Of a DNA stretch of 64,000 nt, positions 10,363 to 19,145 are shown one piece after another. The notes beneath the pieces were generated by a model. That model made no database searches and was not told the DNA's origin. It saw only the letters and a list, made by a program, of their open reading frames with translations. Within the stretch, counting starts at the first letter, position 1; every line of letters begins with the position of its first letter. Source of the DNA: Mycobacterium ahvazicum (lineage in GTDB: Bacteria; Actinomycetota; Actinomycetes; Mycobacteriales; Mycobacteriaceae); assembly GCF_900176255.2 (NCBI RefSeq), contig NZ_FXEG02000002.1, positions 1,550,001 to 1,614,000 of the forward strand, written 5' to 3'. The position numbers and the translations under genes are program-made.

Positions 10363-10842
10363 CTAGCGTGTCAGTGCCGACAGCACCCGTTCCGGGTGAC
10401 GGCAGCTCACCATCCAGTACGGCGTCGGGTCGTCTGGATCGTCGAGGACGAGCAAAATCATCGGTCCGACCCATGCGCGATGCACGACATACGCCGCGGG
10501 GTCGAGCTGACGTCCCAGGGCCGCCGACTTCGCCGTCGGCGCTATCTCCGCGGATCGGGCGATCACGGTGACCGGGAGGTGGGCTTCCCCGGCCCATAGC
10601 TGCGCCACACCGTCTGGGCCGGCGGTGACCCGGATTTCGACGCGGCCCAGCCACAGCAGCGCGCCGATGGCCACGATGTACAACACCACGAACGGCAACC
10701 AGTCAGGGAGCGCTTTGACACCCAGATTGACCTCGACGGCGATCAGCGTCGCCAGCGCGAAGGCCGGTGGCCACCACCACCACGGGACCCACAGCCTTTC
10801 GCGATATCGCACGCTGTGCGGCGCGACGCGCGTACTCGACAC
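10363..10842 (-). CDS. DUF3093 membrane protein (Rv2698-like)
   Basis: A 159-residue protein of unknown function of the DUF3093 family. [17 protein letters not shown], a Trp-rich entry to the first helix, is followed by a second helix (about residues 45-65). A cytoplasmic domain with [19 protein letters not shown] and the conserved tail ending [12 protein letters not shown] completes it. The GTG at 10842 is chosen because it begins VSSTRV just ahead of the conserved RYRERL. It is divergent from dut with only a 48-bp gap to the dut ATG. Confidence 0.85.
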   Translation of the reverse strand: MSSTRVAPHSVRYRERLWVPWWWWPPAFALATLIAVEVNLGVKALPDWLPFVVLYIVAIGALLWLGRVEIRVTAGPDGVAQLWAGEAHLPVTVIARSAEIAPTAKSAALGRQLDPAAYVVHRAWVGPMILLVLDDPDDPTPYWMVSCRHPERVLSALTR

Positions 10843-10853
10843 GCGGTCAAGGG

Positions 10854-10859
10854 TAGTCT
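10854..10859 (+). promoter_or_regulatory. -10 box placing the dut transcript start at an upstream GTG
   Basis: TAGTCT ends eight bases before the GTG at 10868, the spacing seen for leaderless mycobacterial transcripts. The mRNA would begin at or within two bases of that GTG, which is not the current dut start codon (see the short ORF 10868-10894). Confidence 0.5.
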
Positions 10860-10867
10860 GTGGCCCC

Positions 10868-10894
10868 GTGTCGACCAGTCTGGCGTTGAAATGA
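10868..10894 (+). other. Eight-codon upstream ORF overlapping the dut start
   Basis: GTG at 10868 opens VSTSLALK and ends at TGA 10892-10894, which overlaps the dut ATG (10891-10893) as ATGA. The peptide begins like the N-terminus known for other mycobacterial dUTPases (STxLA), so it looks like the old dut start cut off by a small insertion of about 11 bases. Translation of the leaderless uORF could feed ribosomes to dut by stop-start coupling. This is inferred from sequence. Confidence 0.5.
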
Positions 10895-11343
10895 AAGTTG
10901 TCCGCCTCGACCCCGAACTCCCGCTGCCCAGTCGTGCCCACGACGGCGACGCGGGGGTTGATCTGTTCAGCGCAGAAGACGTCACGCTGGGCCCGGGGCA
11001 ACGCGCCCTGGTCCGTACCGGCGTGGCGGTCGCTATCCCGTTCGGGATGGTCGGCCTGGTGCACCCCCGCTCGGGATTGGCTGCGCGGGTTGGACTTTCG
11101 ATCGTCAACAGTCCGGGAACGATCGATGCCGGCTATCGCGGAGAGGTCAAGATCTCGCTGATCAATCTCGACCCGGCCGAGCCGATCGTGGTGCACCGCG
11201 GCGACCGCATCGCCCAGTTGCTGGTGCAGCGGGTCGAGTTAGTCGAGCTGGTCGAGGTCGCGTCGTTCGACGAGGCCGGGCTGGCCGAAACATCCCGTGG
11301 CGATGGTGGTCACGGTTCCTCCGGCGGACATGCGAGTTTGTGA
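10891..11343 (+). CDS. dut: dUTP diphosphatase (dUTPase)
   Basis: Trimeric dUTPase of 150 residues that hydrolyses dUTP to dUMP and PPi, keeping uracil out of DNA and supplying dTMP synthesis. All five family motifs are present: [11 protein letters not shown] (I), [10 protein letters not shown] (II), [11 protein letters not shown] (III, catalytic Asp), RIAQLLVQ (IV) and the C-terminal [10 protein letters not shown] (V). The start differs from the usual mycobacterial one: the ancestral GTG frame now ends in a stop and the dUTPase frame opens at ATG 10891. The stop overlaps the ATG of a MIRU-like micro-ORF. Confidence 0.95.
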   Translation: MKVVRLDPELPLPSRAHDGDAGVDLFSAEDVTLGPGQRALVRTGVAVAIPFGMVGLVHPRSGLAARVGLSIVNSPGTIDAGYRGEVKISLINLDPAEPIVVHRGDRIAQLLVQRVELVELVEVASFDEAGLAETSRGDGGHGSSGGHASL

Positions 11344-11414
11344 TGCGCTGGCGACGATGCAGCGGGGGTACCTCCCGCTCGCGGGGGACGAAGCGATGAG
11401 GAGGAGCGGCGCCG
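11343..11414 (+). repeat. MIRU-like interspersed element between dut and the DUF3710 gene
   Basis: The element starts inside a TGATG stop-start junction at the end of dut and contains a 19-codon ORF (ATG 11343, TGA 11397-11399), an internal inverted GC stretch (GCGGGGG/CCTCCCGC/CGCGGGGG) and a 3' AAGCGATGAGGAGGAGCGGC. Insertion at TGATG junctions with an internal micro-ORF and a built-in ribosome-binding site is the known hallmark of mycobacterial interspersed repetitive units. It supplies the GGAGGAG for the next gene at 11415. Confidence 0.75.
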
Positions 11415-12173
11415 ATGGCTGCACTTGGTAGATCAGGTAAGGACGACAGCGACGAGTCGGGGGCCGAGGCCACCGCCGCCGACCCGGTCGACGACGAGTT
11501 CGAGGACGAGCTGGATGGTCCGTTCGACATCGACGACTTCGACGACCCGTCGGTCGCGGAGCTGGCCCGGCTCGATCTGGGCTCGGTGCTCATCCCGATG
11601 CCCGAAGCCGGCCAGCTGCAGGTCGAGCTGACCGAGACCGGCGTCCCGAGCGCGGTGTGGGTCGTCACGCCCAACGGCCGGTTCACGATCGCCGCTTACG
11701 CCGCGCCCAAGACCGGCGGCTTGTGGCGCGAGGTGGCCGGCGAGCTCGCCGACTCGCTGCGCAAGGACTCGGCCCAAGTCAGCATCAAGGACGGCCCGTG
11801 GGGCCGCGAGGTGGTCGGTACCGCGTCGGGGGTGGTGCGCTTCATCGGCGTCGACGGCTACCGCTGGATGATCCGCTGCGTCATCAACGGCCCGCACGAA
11901 ACCATCGAGGCACTCGAGCAGGAGGCACGTTCGGCGTTGGCGGACACCGTGGTTCGCCGCGGCGACACCCCGCTGCCGGTGCGCACGCCGCTGGCCGTCA
12001 ACCTTCCCGAACCGATGGCCGAGCAACTGCGTCAGGCCGCCCTGCAGCAGGCCGAGGCGGCGCAGCAGGCCGCCGAACAAACCGGTGCGCAAGCGCCGCC
12101 CAACGATCCGTCCGCGCGCCGCAGCGCGGACGGCTCGGCCATGCAGCAGCTGCGCACCACCACCGGCGGCTAA
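11415..12173 (+). CDS. DUF3710 protein (Rv2696c-like)
   Basis: A 252-residue protein of unknown function of the actinobacterial DUF3710 family. An acidic, disordered N-terminus (about residues 1-50) precedes a globular core: ARLDLGSVLIPMPEAG, VWVVTPNGRFTIAAYAAPK and a late GYRWMIRCVINGP. The C-terminal ~60 residues are Gln/Ala-rich with coiled-coil character. It is translated from a GGAGGAG carried by the MIRU-like element that joins it to dut, so the two are probably co-transcribed. Confidence 0.88.
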   Translation: MAALGRSGKDDSDESGAEATAADPVDDEFEDELDGPFDIDDFDDPSVAELARLDLGSVLIPMPEAGQLQVELTETGVPSAVWVVTPNGRFTIAAYAAPKTGGLWREVAGELADSLRKDSAQVSIKDGPWGREVVGTASGVVRFIGVDGYRWMIRCVINGPHETIEALEQEARSALADTVVRRGDTPLPVRTPLAVNLPEPMAEQLRQAALQQAEAAQQAAEQTGAQAPPNDPSARRSADGSAMQQLRTTTGG

Positions 12174-12226
12174 CCGGCCCGAAACGGCCATCCTTGCCTC
12201 GCGTGCGAATCCACTCGGCCCGACCC

Positions 12227-12925
12227 TTACGCGTCGGCCAGCGCCGCCAAGCAGGCCGCCCCGAGCGCGGCGCTGTCCGCGCCGATCTGATCGAGGGTCA
12301 CCGTCCGCAACGCGGCGTGGGGCGCGGCGGCGGCCCAGTCGGCACCGGCCTGCAGCGGATGAATCGGATCGTCGACCGCGGCCGCCACGCCGAGCGGCGC
12401 CGCGAGCGTGTTGAGTTCGTCACAGCTGGGCGCGACGTAGGCGGCCGCTTCGTCCATGGCGTCGGGCAGCAGTGGCCACTGGGCAAGCCAGGACCGGGTC
12501 AGTTCATCGGCCAGCCAGGCCGGGCTCGACGCTCGCATCTGTGCGGTGGCCGCGACCAGACCCTCGGTGCGTAGCTGGAACGCCGAATACCGCGCGGCGA
12601 GCGCGGCCGGCGCCGACCCCGGTGGTCCCGACCAGGCGGGCAGCGCGGCCAGCACGGCGACCGTTTGGCCTGGGTGTGCCAGTGCCCAGGCGGCCGCTAC
12701 GGCAGCACCGATCGAGATTCCGCCGACGGCGATCGGGCCCTCGCGCGCGGCCTCGTCCAAGGCGGACAGGTAGCCGTCGACCAAACTTTCCGGCCGCGGC
12801 GGCGGGCAAACGAGCCGTGCGCCGGCATTGCGCAGCGGTCCGGAAAAAGCCCGATTGACGTAGACGTCGTCGGATCCGGTTCCGGGCAATAGCACCGCCG
12901 TCACACCGCGCAGATCGACACCCAC
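12227..12925 (-). CDS. Alpha/beta hydrolase (Rv2695-like)
   Basis: Predicted alpha/beta-hydrolase of 232 residues with unknown substrate. The fold starts VTAVLLPGTGSDDVYV; the nucleophile elbow is GGISIGAA (Ser at about residue 71). An aspartate in AAVDDPIHPL and a C-terminal histidine (AAPHAALRT) could complete a triad. It is leucine- and alanine-rich with no signal peptide. It is convergent with the DUF3710 gene across 53 bp. Confidence 0.8.
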   Translation of the reverse strand: MGVDLRGVTAVLLPGTGSDDVYVNRAFSGPLRNAGARLVCPPPRPESLVDGYLSALDEAAREGPIAVGGISIGAAVAAAWALAHPGQTVAVLAALPAWSGPPGSAPAALAARYSAFQLRTEGLVAATAQMRASSPAWLADELTRSWLAQWPLLPDAMDEAAAYVAPSCDELNTLAAPLGVAAAVDDPIHPLQAGADWAAAAPHAALRTVTLDQIGADSAALGAACLAALADA

Positions 12926-13063
12926 GCCCCGATACTGCCCGGCGCGGCGAACGTTCCAAAATCACAGTTTGATTCGGTTGGCGCAGGGGAACCAACAGGT
13001 CTACGGTGTCCGTTGGCATAGATGAAAGCACCGCAGCTTTTTCTCCAATTGTCAGGAGTGGCC

Positions 13064-13432
13064 ATGGGGGCCCAGGGTTATTTGCGCCGCCTCACCCGTC
13101 GGTTGACGGAGGACCCGGAGCAACGCGATTCCGAGGAATTGTCCGACGAAGTCGCGAGCACTGGCGCACAGCGCGCGATCGATTGCGAGCGTGGCCAAGA
13201 GGTCACCATGGTGGGCACGCTGCGCAGCGTGGAATGTAACGGCAAGGGCTGCGCCGGCGGTGTGAAGGCCGAACTGTTCGACGGCAGCGACACTGTGACC
13301 CTGGTCTGGTTGGGCCAGCGCCGGATCCCCGGCATCGACTCTGGACGCACTTTGCGGGTGAGCGGCCGGATGGGCAAGCTGGAGAACGGAACCAAGGCCA
13401 TCTACAACCCGCATTACGAAATTCAGCGTTGA
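13064..13432 (+). CDS. OB-fold nucleic-acid-binding protein (Rv2694c-like)
   Basis: A 122-residue protein with an OB-fold of the tRNA-anticodon/RecG-like type. After a basic N-terminal helix (GYLRRLTRRLTED), the strand pattern EVTMVGTLRSVECN, VKAELFDGSDTVTLVWLG and RTLRVSGRMGKLENG makes up the barrel. The ATG at 13064 has AGGAG five bases upstream and is preferred to an upstream ATG at 13022. The stop overlaps the TTG start of the DUF3159 gene. The ligand is unknown. Confidence 0.85.
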   Translation: MGAQGYLRRLTRRLTEDPEQRDSEELSDEVASTGAQRAIDCERGQEVTMVGTLRSVECNGKGCAGGVKAELFDGSDTVTLVWLGQRRIPGIDSGRTLRVSGRMGKLENGTKAIYNPHYEIQR

Positions 13433-14103
13433 CTCTGCCCGGCAACACGTCTAACCGCATCAACCCAGAACGCCTGCTGAGCCAGCTGGGCGGGGTGAGC
13501 GGTCTCATCTACTCGTCGCTGCCCGTCGTCACCTTCGTGGCGGCGTCCAGCCTGCTCGGCCTGGTGCCCGCGATCGGGGCCGCGATGGGGCTGGCCGCAC
13601 TCGTCCTGGTGTGGCGGCTGATTCGGCGCGAATCCACGCAGCCGGCGTTCTCCGGATTCTTCGGGGTCGCGGTCTGCGCGCTGATCGCCTACATCGTCGG
13701 GGCTTCCAAGGGGTACTTCCTGCTCGGCATCTGGGTCTCGCTGGTGTGGGCCGTGGTCTTCGCGGTGTCCGTCGTGATCCGCCGGCCGCTGGTCGGCTAC
13801 GCCTGGAGCTGGGCTACCGGGCGGGACCGCGCGTGGCGCGACGTGTCGCGGGCCGTCTACGCGTTCGACATCGCCACGCTGTGCTGGACGCTGGTCTTCG
13901 CCGCGCGGTTCGTGGTGCAGCGACTGCTCTACGACGCCGACCAGACCGGCTGGCTGGCAGCCGCGCGCATCGGGATGGGCTGGCCGCTGACCGCGGCCGC
14001 CGCGCTGGTCACCTATGGGGCGATCAGGGCGGCGCAGCGCGCGATGGGCGGCGCCGGCGATGCGGTCGATCCGCAGATCGAACCCGAGACCGTCGTCGAC
14101 TAG
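13429..14103 (+). CDS. DUF3159 membrane protein (Rv2693c-like)
   Basis: Integral membrane protein of 224 residues, function unknown. Conserved family sequence begins near INPERLLSQLGGVSGLIYSS; about five to six hydrophobic helices follow. It starts at TTG 13429, overlapping the upstream stop by four bases, which implies translational coupling to the OB-fold gene. Its own stop overlaps the convergent ceoC stop by four bases. Confidence 0.85.
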   Translation: MTLPGNTSNRINPERLLSQLGGVSGLIYSSLPVVTFVAASSLLGLVPAIGAAMGLAALVLVWRLIRRESTQPAFSGFFGVAVCALIAYIVGASKGYFLLGIWVSLVWAVVFAVSVVIRRPLVGYAWSWATGRDRAWRDVSRAVYAFDIATLCWTLVFAARFVVQRLLYDADQTGWLAAARIGMGWPLTAAAALVTYGAIRAAQRAMGGAGDAVDPQIEPETVVD

Positions 14104-14777
14104 GTGGCGGGCGGCGCCACCGCCGGCAGCACCAGCTTGCGCAGATCCTCTTCGACCTCGGTGACCGCGACGAAGAGCAACTCGTCGCCGCCTTCCAGCG
14201 GCTCGTCGGCTTCCGGGACGATCACGCGCGGCCCGCGCAGGATGGTCACCAGGGCGGCATCGCGGGGCAGCTCGAGCCGGCGAACCGGCTTGCCGCCCCA
14301 GGGCGTGTCGTCGGGCAGCGTGATCTCGACCAGGTTGGCCTGACCCCGCCGGAATTCCATCAGGCGCACCAAATCGCCCACGGCGACGGCTTCTTCGATC
14401 AGCGACGCCAGCATGCGCGGAGTGGACACCGCCACGTCGACACCCCAGGCGTCGGTGAACAGCCACTCGTTGCGCGGATCGTTGACCCTGGCCACCACCC
14501 GGGGCACCGCGAACTCGGTCTTGGCCAGCAGGGACAGCACGACGTTGGCTTTGTCGTCCCCGGTCGCGGCGACCACCACGTCGAAATCCTCGAGGTGGAC
14601 CGATTCCAGCAGGCTCAGTTCGCAGGCGTCGCCGAGTCGCCAGTGCGCGGCCGGGATCGCGTCGACGTCGACGTGGTCGGGGTTGCGTTCGATCAGGGTG
14701 ATGTCGTGGTTGTTCTCGAGCAGTTCGCGGGCGACCGAGCGGCCGACCGCTCCCGCCCCGGCGATAGCTACCTTCAT
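14100..14777 (-). CDS. ceoC: Trk-type K+ uptake regulatory protein CeoC
   Basis: Cytoplasmic RCK-type subunit of 225 residues that gates Trk-like potassium channels in response to nucleotides. The N-terminal Rossmann domain starts MKVAIAGAGAVGRSVARELL with an acidic residue ending strand 2 (ITLIER). A TrkA_C domain spans about residues 135-215. It follows ceoB on the same strand with a 38-base gap, so the two are an operon; in M. tuberculosis both CeoB and CeoC are needed for K+ uptake. Confidence 0.93.
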   Translation of the reverse strand: MKVAIAGAGAVGRSVARELLENNHDITLIERNPDHVDVDAIPAAHWRLGDACELSLLESVHLEDFDVVVAATGDDKANVVLSLLAKTEFAVPRVVARVNDPRNEWLFTDAWGVDVAVSTPRMLASLIEEAVAVGDLVRLMEFRRGQANLVEITLPDDTPWGGKPVRRLELPRDAALVTILRGPRVIVPEADEPLEGGDELLFVAVTEVEEDLRKLVLPAVAPPAT

Positions 14778-14815
14778 GTGCGGCGCTCCTTAAGTCGCGG
14801 TCCGGCGGCTCGGGT

Positions 14816-15499
14816 TCAATGTCCCGTCCCCGAATCGATGTCGTCGGCGGGAGGCAGGGCGGCGATGGCTACCGCCTCGGCCGCGCGGCCGGAGATCGCG
14901 GCGATGTAGACCTGATCGCCGGCCTGGATGACCGTCTTGGGCTCGGGCAGGATGCCGGTGCCGAACCGGATCAGAAACGCCACGCGCGCACCGGTGGCCT
15001 GCTCGAGATCGGTGGCGCGGCGGCCCGCCCAGTCCTCGTGCAGGACGACCTCGGCGACCGCGACCGTACCGGTGGGGTCGCGCCACTTGGCGGTCTCGGT
15101 GTCGCGGGTCAGCAGGCCGAGCAGCCGGTCGGTGGTCCACGGCACGGTGGCGATCGTGGGAATGCCGAGGCGTTCGTAGACCTCGGCGCGCTTGGCGTCG
15201 TAGATCCGGGCCACCACCCGGTTAACGCCGAACGTCTCGCGGGCCAACCGGGCCGAAATGATGTTGGAGTTGTCTCCGGAGGACACCGCGGCGAACGCGT
15301 CGGTCTCCTCGATGCCGGCCTTCAGCAGCACGTCCCGGTCGAAGCCCTGGCCCAGCACCCGCTCGCCGGCGAATTCCGGGCTCAGCCGGTTGAATGCCGT
15401 GCTGTCGCGGTCGATCACGGCGACGTCGTGGCCAATTCGGGACAGTCCGTCGGCCAGCGAAGAGCCCACCCGGCCACAGCCCATTACAACCACCCGCAC
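14816..15499 (-). CDS. ceoB: Trk-type K+ uptake regulatory protein CeoB
   Basis: The 227-residue partner of CeoC, same fold: an N-terminal RCK_N domain beginning VRVVVMGCGRVGSSLADGLS, with VIDRD at the end of strand 2, and a C-terminal TrkA_C domain (PEPKTVIQAGDQVYIAAISG). The GTG at 15499 has AGAGGA seven bases upstream and matches the known start. It is divergent from the APC permease with a 122-bp intergenic region that would hold both promoters. Confidence 0.93.
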   Translation of the reverse strand: MRVVVMGCGRVGSSLADGLSRIGHDVAVIDRDSTAFNRLSPEFAGERVLGQGFDRDVLLKAGIEETDAFAAVSSGDNSNIISARLARETFGVNRVVARIYDAKRAEVYERLGIPTIATVPWTTDRLLGLLTRDTETAKWRDPTGTVAVAEVVLHEDWAGRRATDLEQATGARVAFLIRFGTGILPEPKTVIQAGDQVYIAAISGRAAEAVAIAALPPADDIDSGTGH

Positions 15500-15621
15500 G
15501 TCAGGTCCTCTCGGCTGGGTCGTGTTCCATCGGCAAACTTGTGGCCAGCCGATTTCCGTCGGGAATATTCTCGCCCACGGAACGCTACCGGCATGGCCTG
15601 TTGCGCTTACTCTTGGCTCTC

Positions 15622-17616
15622 GTGTCCAAACTTTCAACCGCAGCGCGCCGGTTGCTCATCGGGCGACCGCAACGCAGCGACCGGCTGAGCCACACCCTGC
15701 TGCCCAAACGCATCGCCTTGCCGGTGTTCGCCTCCGACGCACTGTCGTCGGTGGCGTACGCGCCCGAGGAAGTCTTCTTGATGCTCTCGGTGGCCGGAGC
15801 GGCCGCCTACGCGCTGACGCCGTGGATCGGGCTTGCGGTGGCCGCGGTCATGTTGGTGGTGGTGGCCAGCTACCGGCAGAACGTGCACGCCTACCCCTCC
15901 GGTGGCGGTGACTACGAAGTGGTCACCACCAACCTGGGCGAGACCGCGGGCCTCGTGGTGGCCAGTGCGCTGATGGTGGATTATGTTCTCACCGTTGCTG
16001 TTTCGACATCATCCGCGATGGCGAACATCGGTTCGGCGGTCCCGCTCGTGGCGCAGAACAAGGTGTGGTTCTGTGTGGCCGCCATCCTGTTCGTGATGGC
16101 GCTGAATCTGCGCGGGATCCGCGAGTCCGGGGTGGCTTTCGCGATCCCGACGTATGCGTTCATCGTCGGGGTCGTCGTGATGATCGGCTGGGGGCTGATC
16201 CGGATTTTCGTGCTGGGCAATCCGCTGCGAGCCGAATCCGCGGCTTTTCAGATGCATGCCGAGCACGGCCAGATCGTCGGCTTCGCGTTCGCCTTCCTGC
16301 TGGCCCGCTCGTTCTCGTCCGGCTGCGCGGCGCTGACCGGTGTCGAGGCGATCAGCAACGGCGTCCCGGCGTTCCAGAAACCCAAGTCCCGCAACGCCGC
16401 AACGACGCTGCTGATGCTCGGCGTGATCGCGGTGACGCTGCTGATGGGCATCATCGTGCTGGCCCAGCAGATCCATGTGCAGCTGGTCGACGACCCGGCC
16501 ACTCAGCTGACGGGTGCGCCGGCCGGCTACATGCAGAAGACACTGGTCACCCAGCTGGCCGAGACGGTGTTCGGCAGCTTCCGAATCGGGTTTCTGCTCA
16601 TCGCCACCGTGACGGCCCTGATCTTGGTGCTGGCGGCCAACACCGCGTTCAACGGCTTCCCGGTGCTCGGCTCGGTGCTCGCACAGCACAGCTATCTGCC
16701 GCGCCAGTTGCACACCCGCGGTGACCGCCTGGCCTTCTCGAACGGGATCCTGTTTCTGTCGGCGGCGGCGCTGGCATTCGTCATCGCGTTCCGCGGTGAG
16801 GTCACCGCGCTGATCCAGCTCTACATCGTCGGCGTGTTCATATCGTTCACGCTGAGCCAAATCGGCATGGTCCGGCACTGGACTCGCCTGTTGCGCACCG
16901 AGACCGACCCGAAGATGCGGGCCAAGATGAAGCGCTCGCGGGTGATCAACACGGTCGGTCTGCTGTCCACCGGCGCGGTTCTGCTGGTGGTGCTGGTCAC
17001 CAAATTCTTTGCCGGAGCCTGGATCGCGATCGTCGCGATGGGCGCGCTGTTCGTCATCATGAAGATGATCCGCAGGCACTACGCCACCGTCTCCCGGGAA
17101 TTGGAGGAGCAGGCGGCCGCCCAGCACGACGTGGTGCTGCCCAGCCGCAACCACGCCCTGGTACTGGTCTCGAAGCTGCATCTACCGACCCTGCGCGCGC
17201 TGGCCTACGCGCGCGCGACCCGTCCCGATGTGCTCGAGGCCGTCACGGTCAGCGTGGACGACGTGGAAACCCGTGAGCTGGTGCATGATTGGGAACACAG
17301 CGAGATCAGCGTGCCGCTGAAGGTCATCGCCTCTCCCTACCGCGACATCACCCGTCCGGTGCTCGACTACGTCAAGCGAGTCAGCAAGGACTCGCCGCGC
17401 ACCGTGGTGACGGTGTTCATTCCGGAATACGTCGTCGGCCACTGGTGGGAGCAGGTGCTGCACAACCAAAGCGCGCTGCGACTCAAGGGCCGGCTGCTGT
17501 TCATGCCCAACGTGATGGTGACTTCGGTTCCCTGGCAATTGAATTCGTCGGAGCGACTCAAGACCCTGCAGCCGCACGCCGCTCCCGGTGACGCCCGCCG
17601 CGGGATCTTCGACTAA
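15622..17616 (+). CDS. APC-superfamily permease (Rv2690c-like)
   Basis: Large permease of 664 residues: about 12 transmembrane helices in the first ~480 residues, then a ~180-residue cytoplasmic domain. The transport core begins RIALPVFASDALSSVAYAPEE, a glycine/serine-rich helix 1 typical of the amino acid-polyamine-organocation superfamily. Divergence from the K+-regulator operon and the large soluble C-terminus resemble KUP-like or amino-acid permeases, but the substrate cannot be read from sequence. The GTG at 15622 (VSKLSTAARR) is the family start. The 3' end overlaps the frame of the next gene only upstream of that gene's chosen start. Confidence 0.9.
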   Translation: MSKLSTAARRLLIGRPQRSDRLSHTLLPKRIALPVFASDALSSVAYAPEEVFLMLSVAGAAAYALTPWIGLAVAAVMLVVVASYRQNVHAYPSGGGDYEVVTTNLGETAGLVVASALMVDYVLTVAVSTSSAMANIGSAVPLVAQNKVWFCVAAILFVMALNLRGIRESGVAFAIPTYAFIVGVVVMIGWGLIRIFVLGNPLRAESAAFQMHAEHGQIVGFAFAFLLARSFSSGCAALTGVEAISNGVPAFQKPKSRNAATTLLMLGVIAVTLLMGIIVLAQQIHVQLVDDPATQLTGAPAGYMQKTLVTQLAETVFGSFRIGFLLIATVTALILVLAANTAFNGFPVLGSVLAQHSYLPRQLHTRGDRLAFSNGILFLSAAALAFVIAFRGEVTALIQLYIVGVFISFTLSQIGMVRHWTRLLRTETDPKMRAKMKRSRVINTVGLLSTGAVLLVVLVTKFFAGAWIAIVAMGALFVIMKMIRRHYATVSRELEEQAAAQHDVVLPSRNHALVLVSKLHLPTLRALAYARATRPDVLEAVTVSVDDVETRELVHDWEHSEISVPLKVIASPYRDITRPVLDYVKRVSKDSPRTVVTVFIPEYVVGHWWEQVLHNQSALRLKGRLLFMPNVMVTSVPWQLNSSERLKTLQPHAAPGDARRGIFD

Positions 17617-17638
17617 CCGGCTCGACGAGGACAACATC

Positions 17639-18853
17639 GTGAGTGCCGACTCCTCGCTGTCGCCCGGGGAGCTGACGCTGGTGGCCGGTGCTGCCGCCAA
17701 CGGCGGTAGCTGCGTGGCACACCACGAGGGCCGGGTGGTGTTCGTCCGCTACGCCCTGCCCGGCGAGCGGGTGCGGGTGCGGGTCACCGCGGACCGGGGA
17801 TCCTATTGGCACGCAGAGGTTGTCGAAGTGCTCGACGCGTCGGCGGACCGGACCGATTCGTTGTGCCCGATCGCGGGTGTCGAGGGAGCCGGGTGTTGCG
17901 ATCTGGCATTTGCCGCCCCGGAAGCGGTCCGGACGCTCAAGGGTCAGGTCGTGGCCAATCAGCTGGAACGGCTGGGCGGGCATCACTGGAGCGGTGAGGC
18001 ACAACCACTTTCGGATCGCGGCCCCACCGGCTGGCGCACCCGGGTGCGTCTCGAGGTCGGCGCCGACGCCCGCCCCGGGTTTCACCGCTACCACAGCGAC
18101 GAGCTGGTGACCGACCTGCGGTGTGCGCAATTGCCGCCGGGCATGCTGGACGGACTGGCCCAGGCGTGTTCTCCGGCCGACCTGTCTGCGAGCGCACAGC
18201 TGCACGTCGCCGTCGATGACGACGGACGTCGCCATGTGGTGCGCACCCTGCGTCAGGGCGGGCGAACGGCGACCAACGTGGTGCAGGGCAACTACGAGGC
18301 AACCCAACGCGTCGGGCGGCGCAGCTGGGAGGTGCCGGTGACCGCGTTCTGGCAGGCGCATCGGGATGCGGCGCGGGTGTACAGCGCTCTGATCACCGAC
18401 TGGGCGCAACCCGGGGCCGGCATGCGCGTGTGGGACCTCTACGGCGGCGTCGGCGTTTTCGCCGCTGCCCTGGGCGACGCGGTGGGGGAGTCGGGGCGGG
18501 TGCTCTGTGTCGACACCTCGCGTGCGTCGACGCGGGCCGCGCGGGCCGCCCTGGCTGATCTTCCTCAGGTGGACATCGTCACCGATTCGGTGCGTCGCGC
18601 GGTGTCGGCGCAGAAAGCCGGCGCCGACATCGCGGTGCTGGACCCGCCGCGGTCGGGTGCCGGGCGTGACGTCATCGACCTCCTCGCCGCCGCCGGCGTT
18701 CCGCGGGTAGTGCACATCGGTTGCGAGGCAGCGTCTTTCGCTCGCGACATCGGCCTGTACCTCCGGCATGGTTACGCCGTCGGGCAGATCACGGTGTTCG
18801 ACGCGTTCCCGCTGACTCATCACACCGAATGCATCGCGCTGCTCACCCGCTAA
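17639..18853 (+). CDS. TrmA/RumA-type RNA uridine-C5 methyltransferase (Rv2689c-like)
   Basis: SAM-dependent RNA m5U methyltransferase family, 404 residues. An N-terminal TRAM domain (about residues 1-60) contains ANGGSCVAHHEGRVVFVRYALPGE. The SAM site is RVWDLYGGVGVFAAAL; the substrate motif DPPRSGAG follows; the catalytic cysteine is in VHIGCEAASFARD. The target could be tRNA or rRNA. The GTG at 17639 has AGGA eight bases upstream. It is probably cotranscribed with the permease (22-base gap). Confidence 0.9.
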   Translation: MSADSSLSPGELTLVAGAAANGGSCVAHHEGRVVFVRYALPGERVRVRVTADRGSYWHAEVVEVLDASADRTDSLCPIAGVEGAGCCDLAFAAPEAVRTLKGQVVANQLERLGGHHWSGEAQPLSDRGPTGWRTRVRLEVGADARPGFHRYHSDELVTDLRCAQLPPGMLDGLAQACSPADLSASAQLHVAVDDDGRRHVVRTLRQGGRTATNVVQGNYEATQRVGRRSWEVPVTAFWQAHRDAARVYSALITDWAQPGAGMRVWDLYGGVGVFAAALGDAVGESGRVLCVDTSRASTRAARAALADLPQVDIVTDSVRRAVSAQKAGADIAVLDPPRSGAGRDVIDLLAAAGVPRVVHIGCEAASFARDIGLYLRHGYAVGQITVFDAFPLTHHTECIALLTR

Positions 18854-19145
18854 CGTACGCTCGCCGAGTCTGCGGTCAGGGCGTGATCTGGGGTGCAGGG
18901 TGCGCCCTCTGGGCAGCCTCGGCGCCACCATCGCAGGCTCGAACCAACTTTGACTATGCTTCCGGTCACGCGCGTCGATCGCGCCACCGGCAGGTGATTT
19001 GTCGCACGGCGGGCTAGACTCCGTCGCGGGTGTGCCGGGAAGTCTGGTCGGCGATTTCGTTGTCGATCGATCGAGAGGCTCGTGTGGCTGCCGCCGAACA
19101 ACGCCCCGCGACCGTCCGGCTCATGCGCACCCACCGGTCGGCGAC

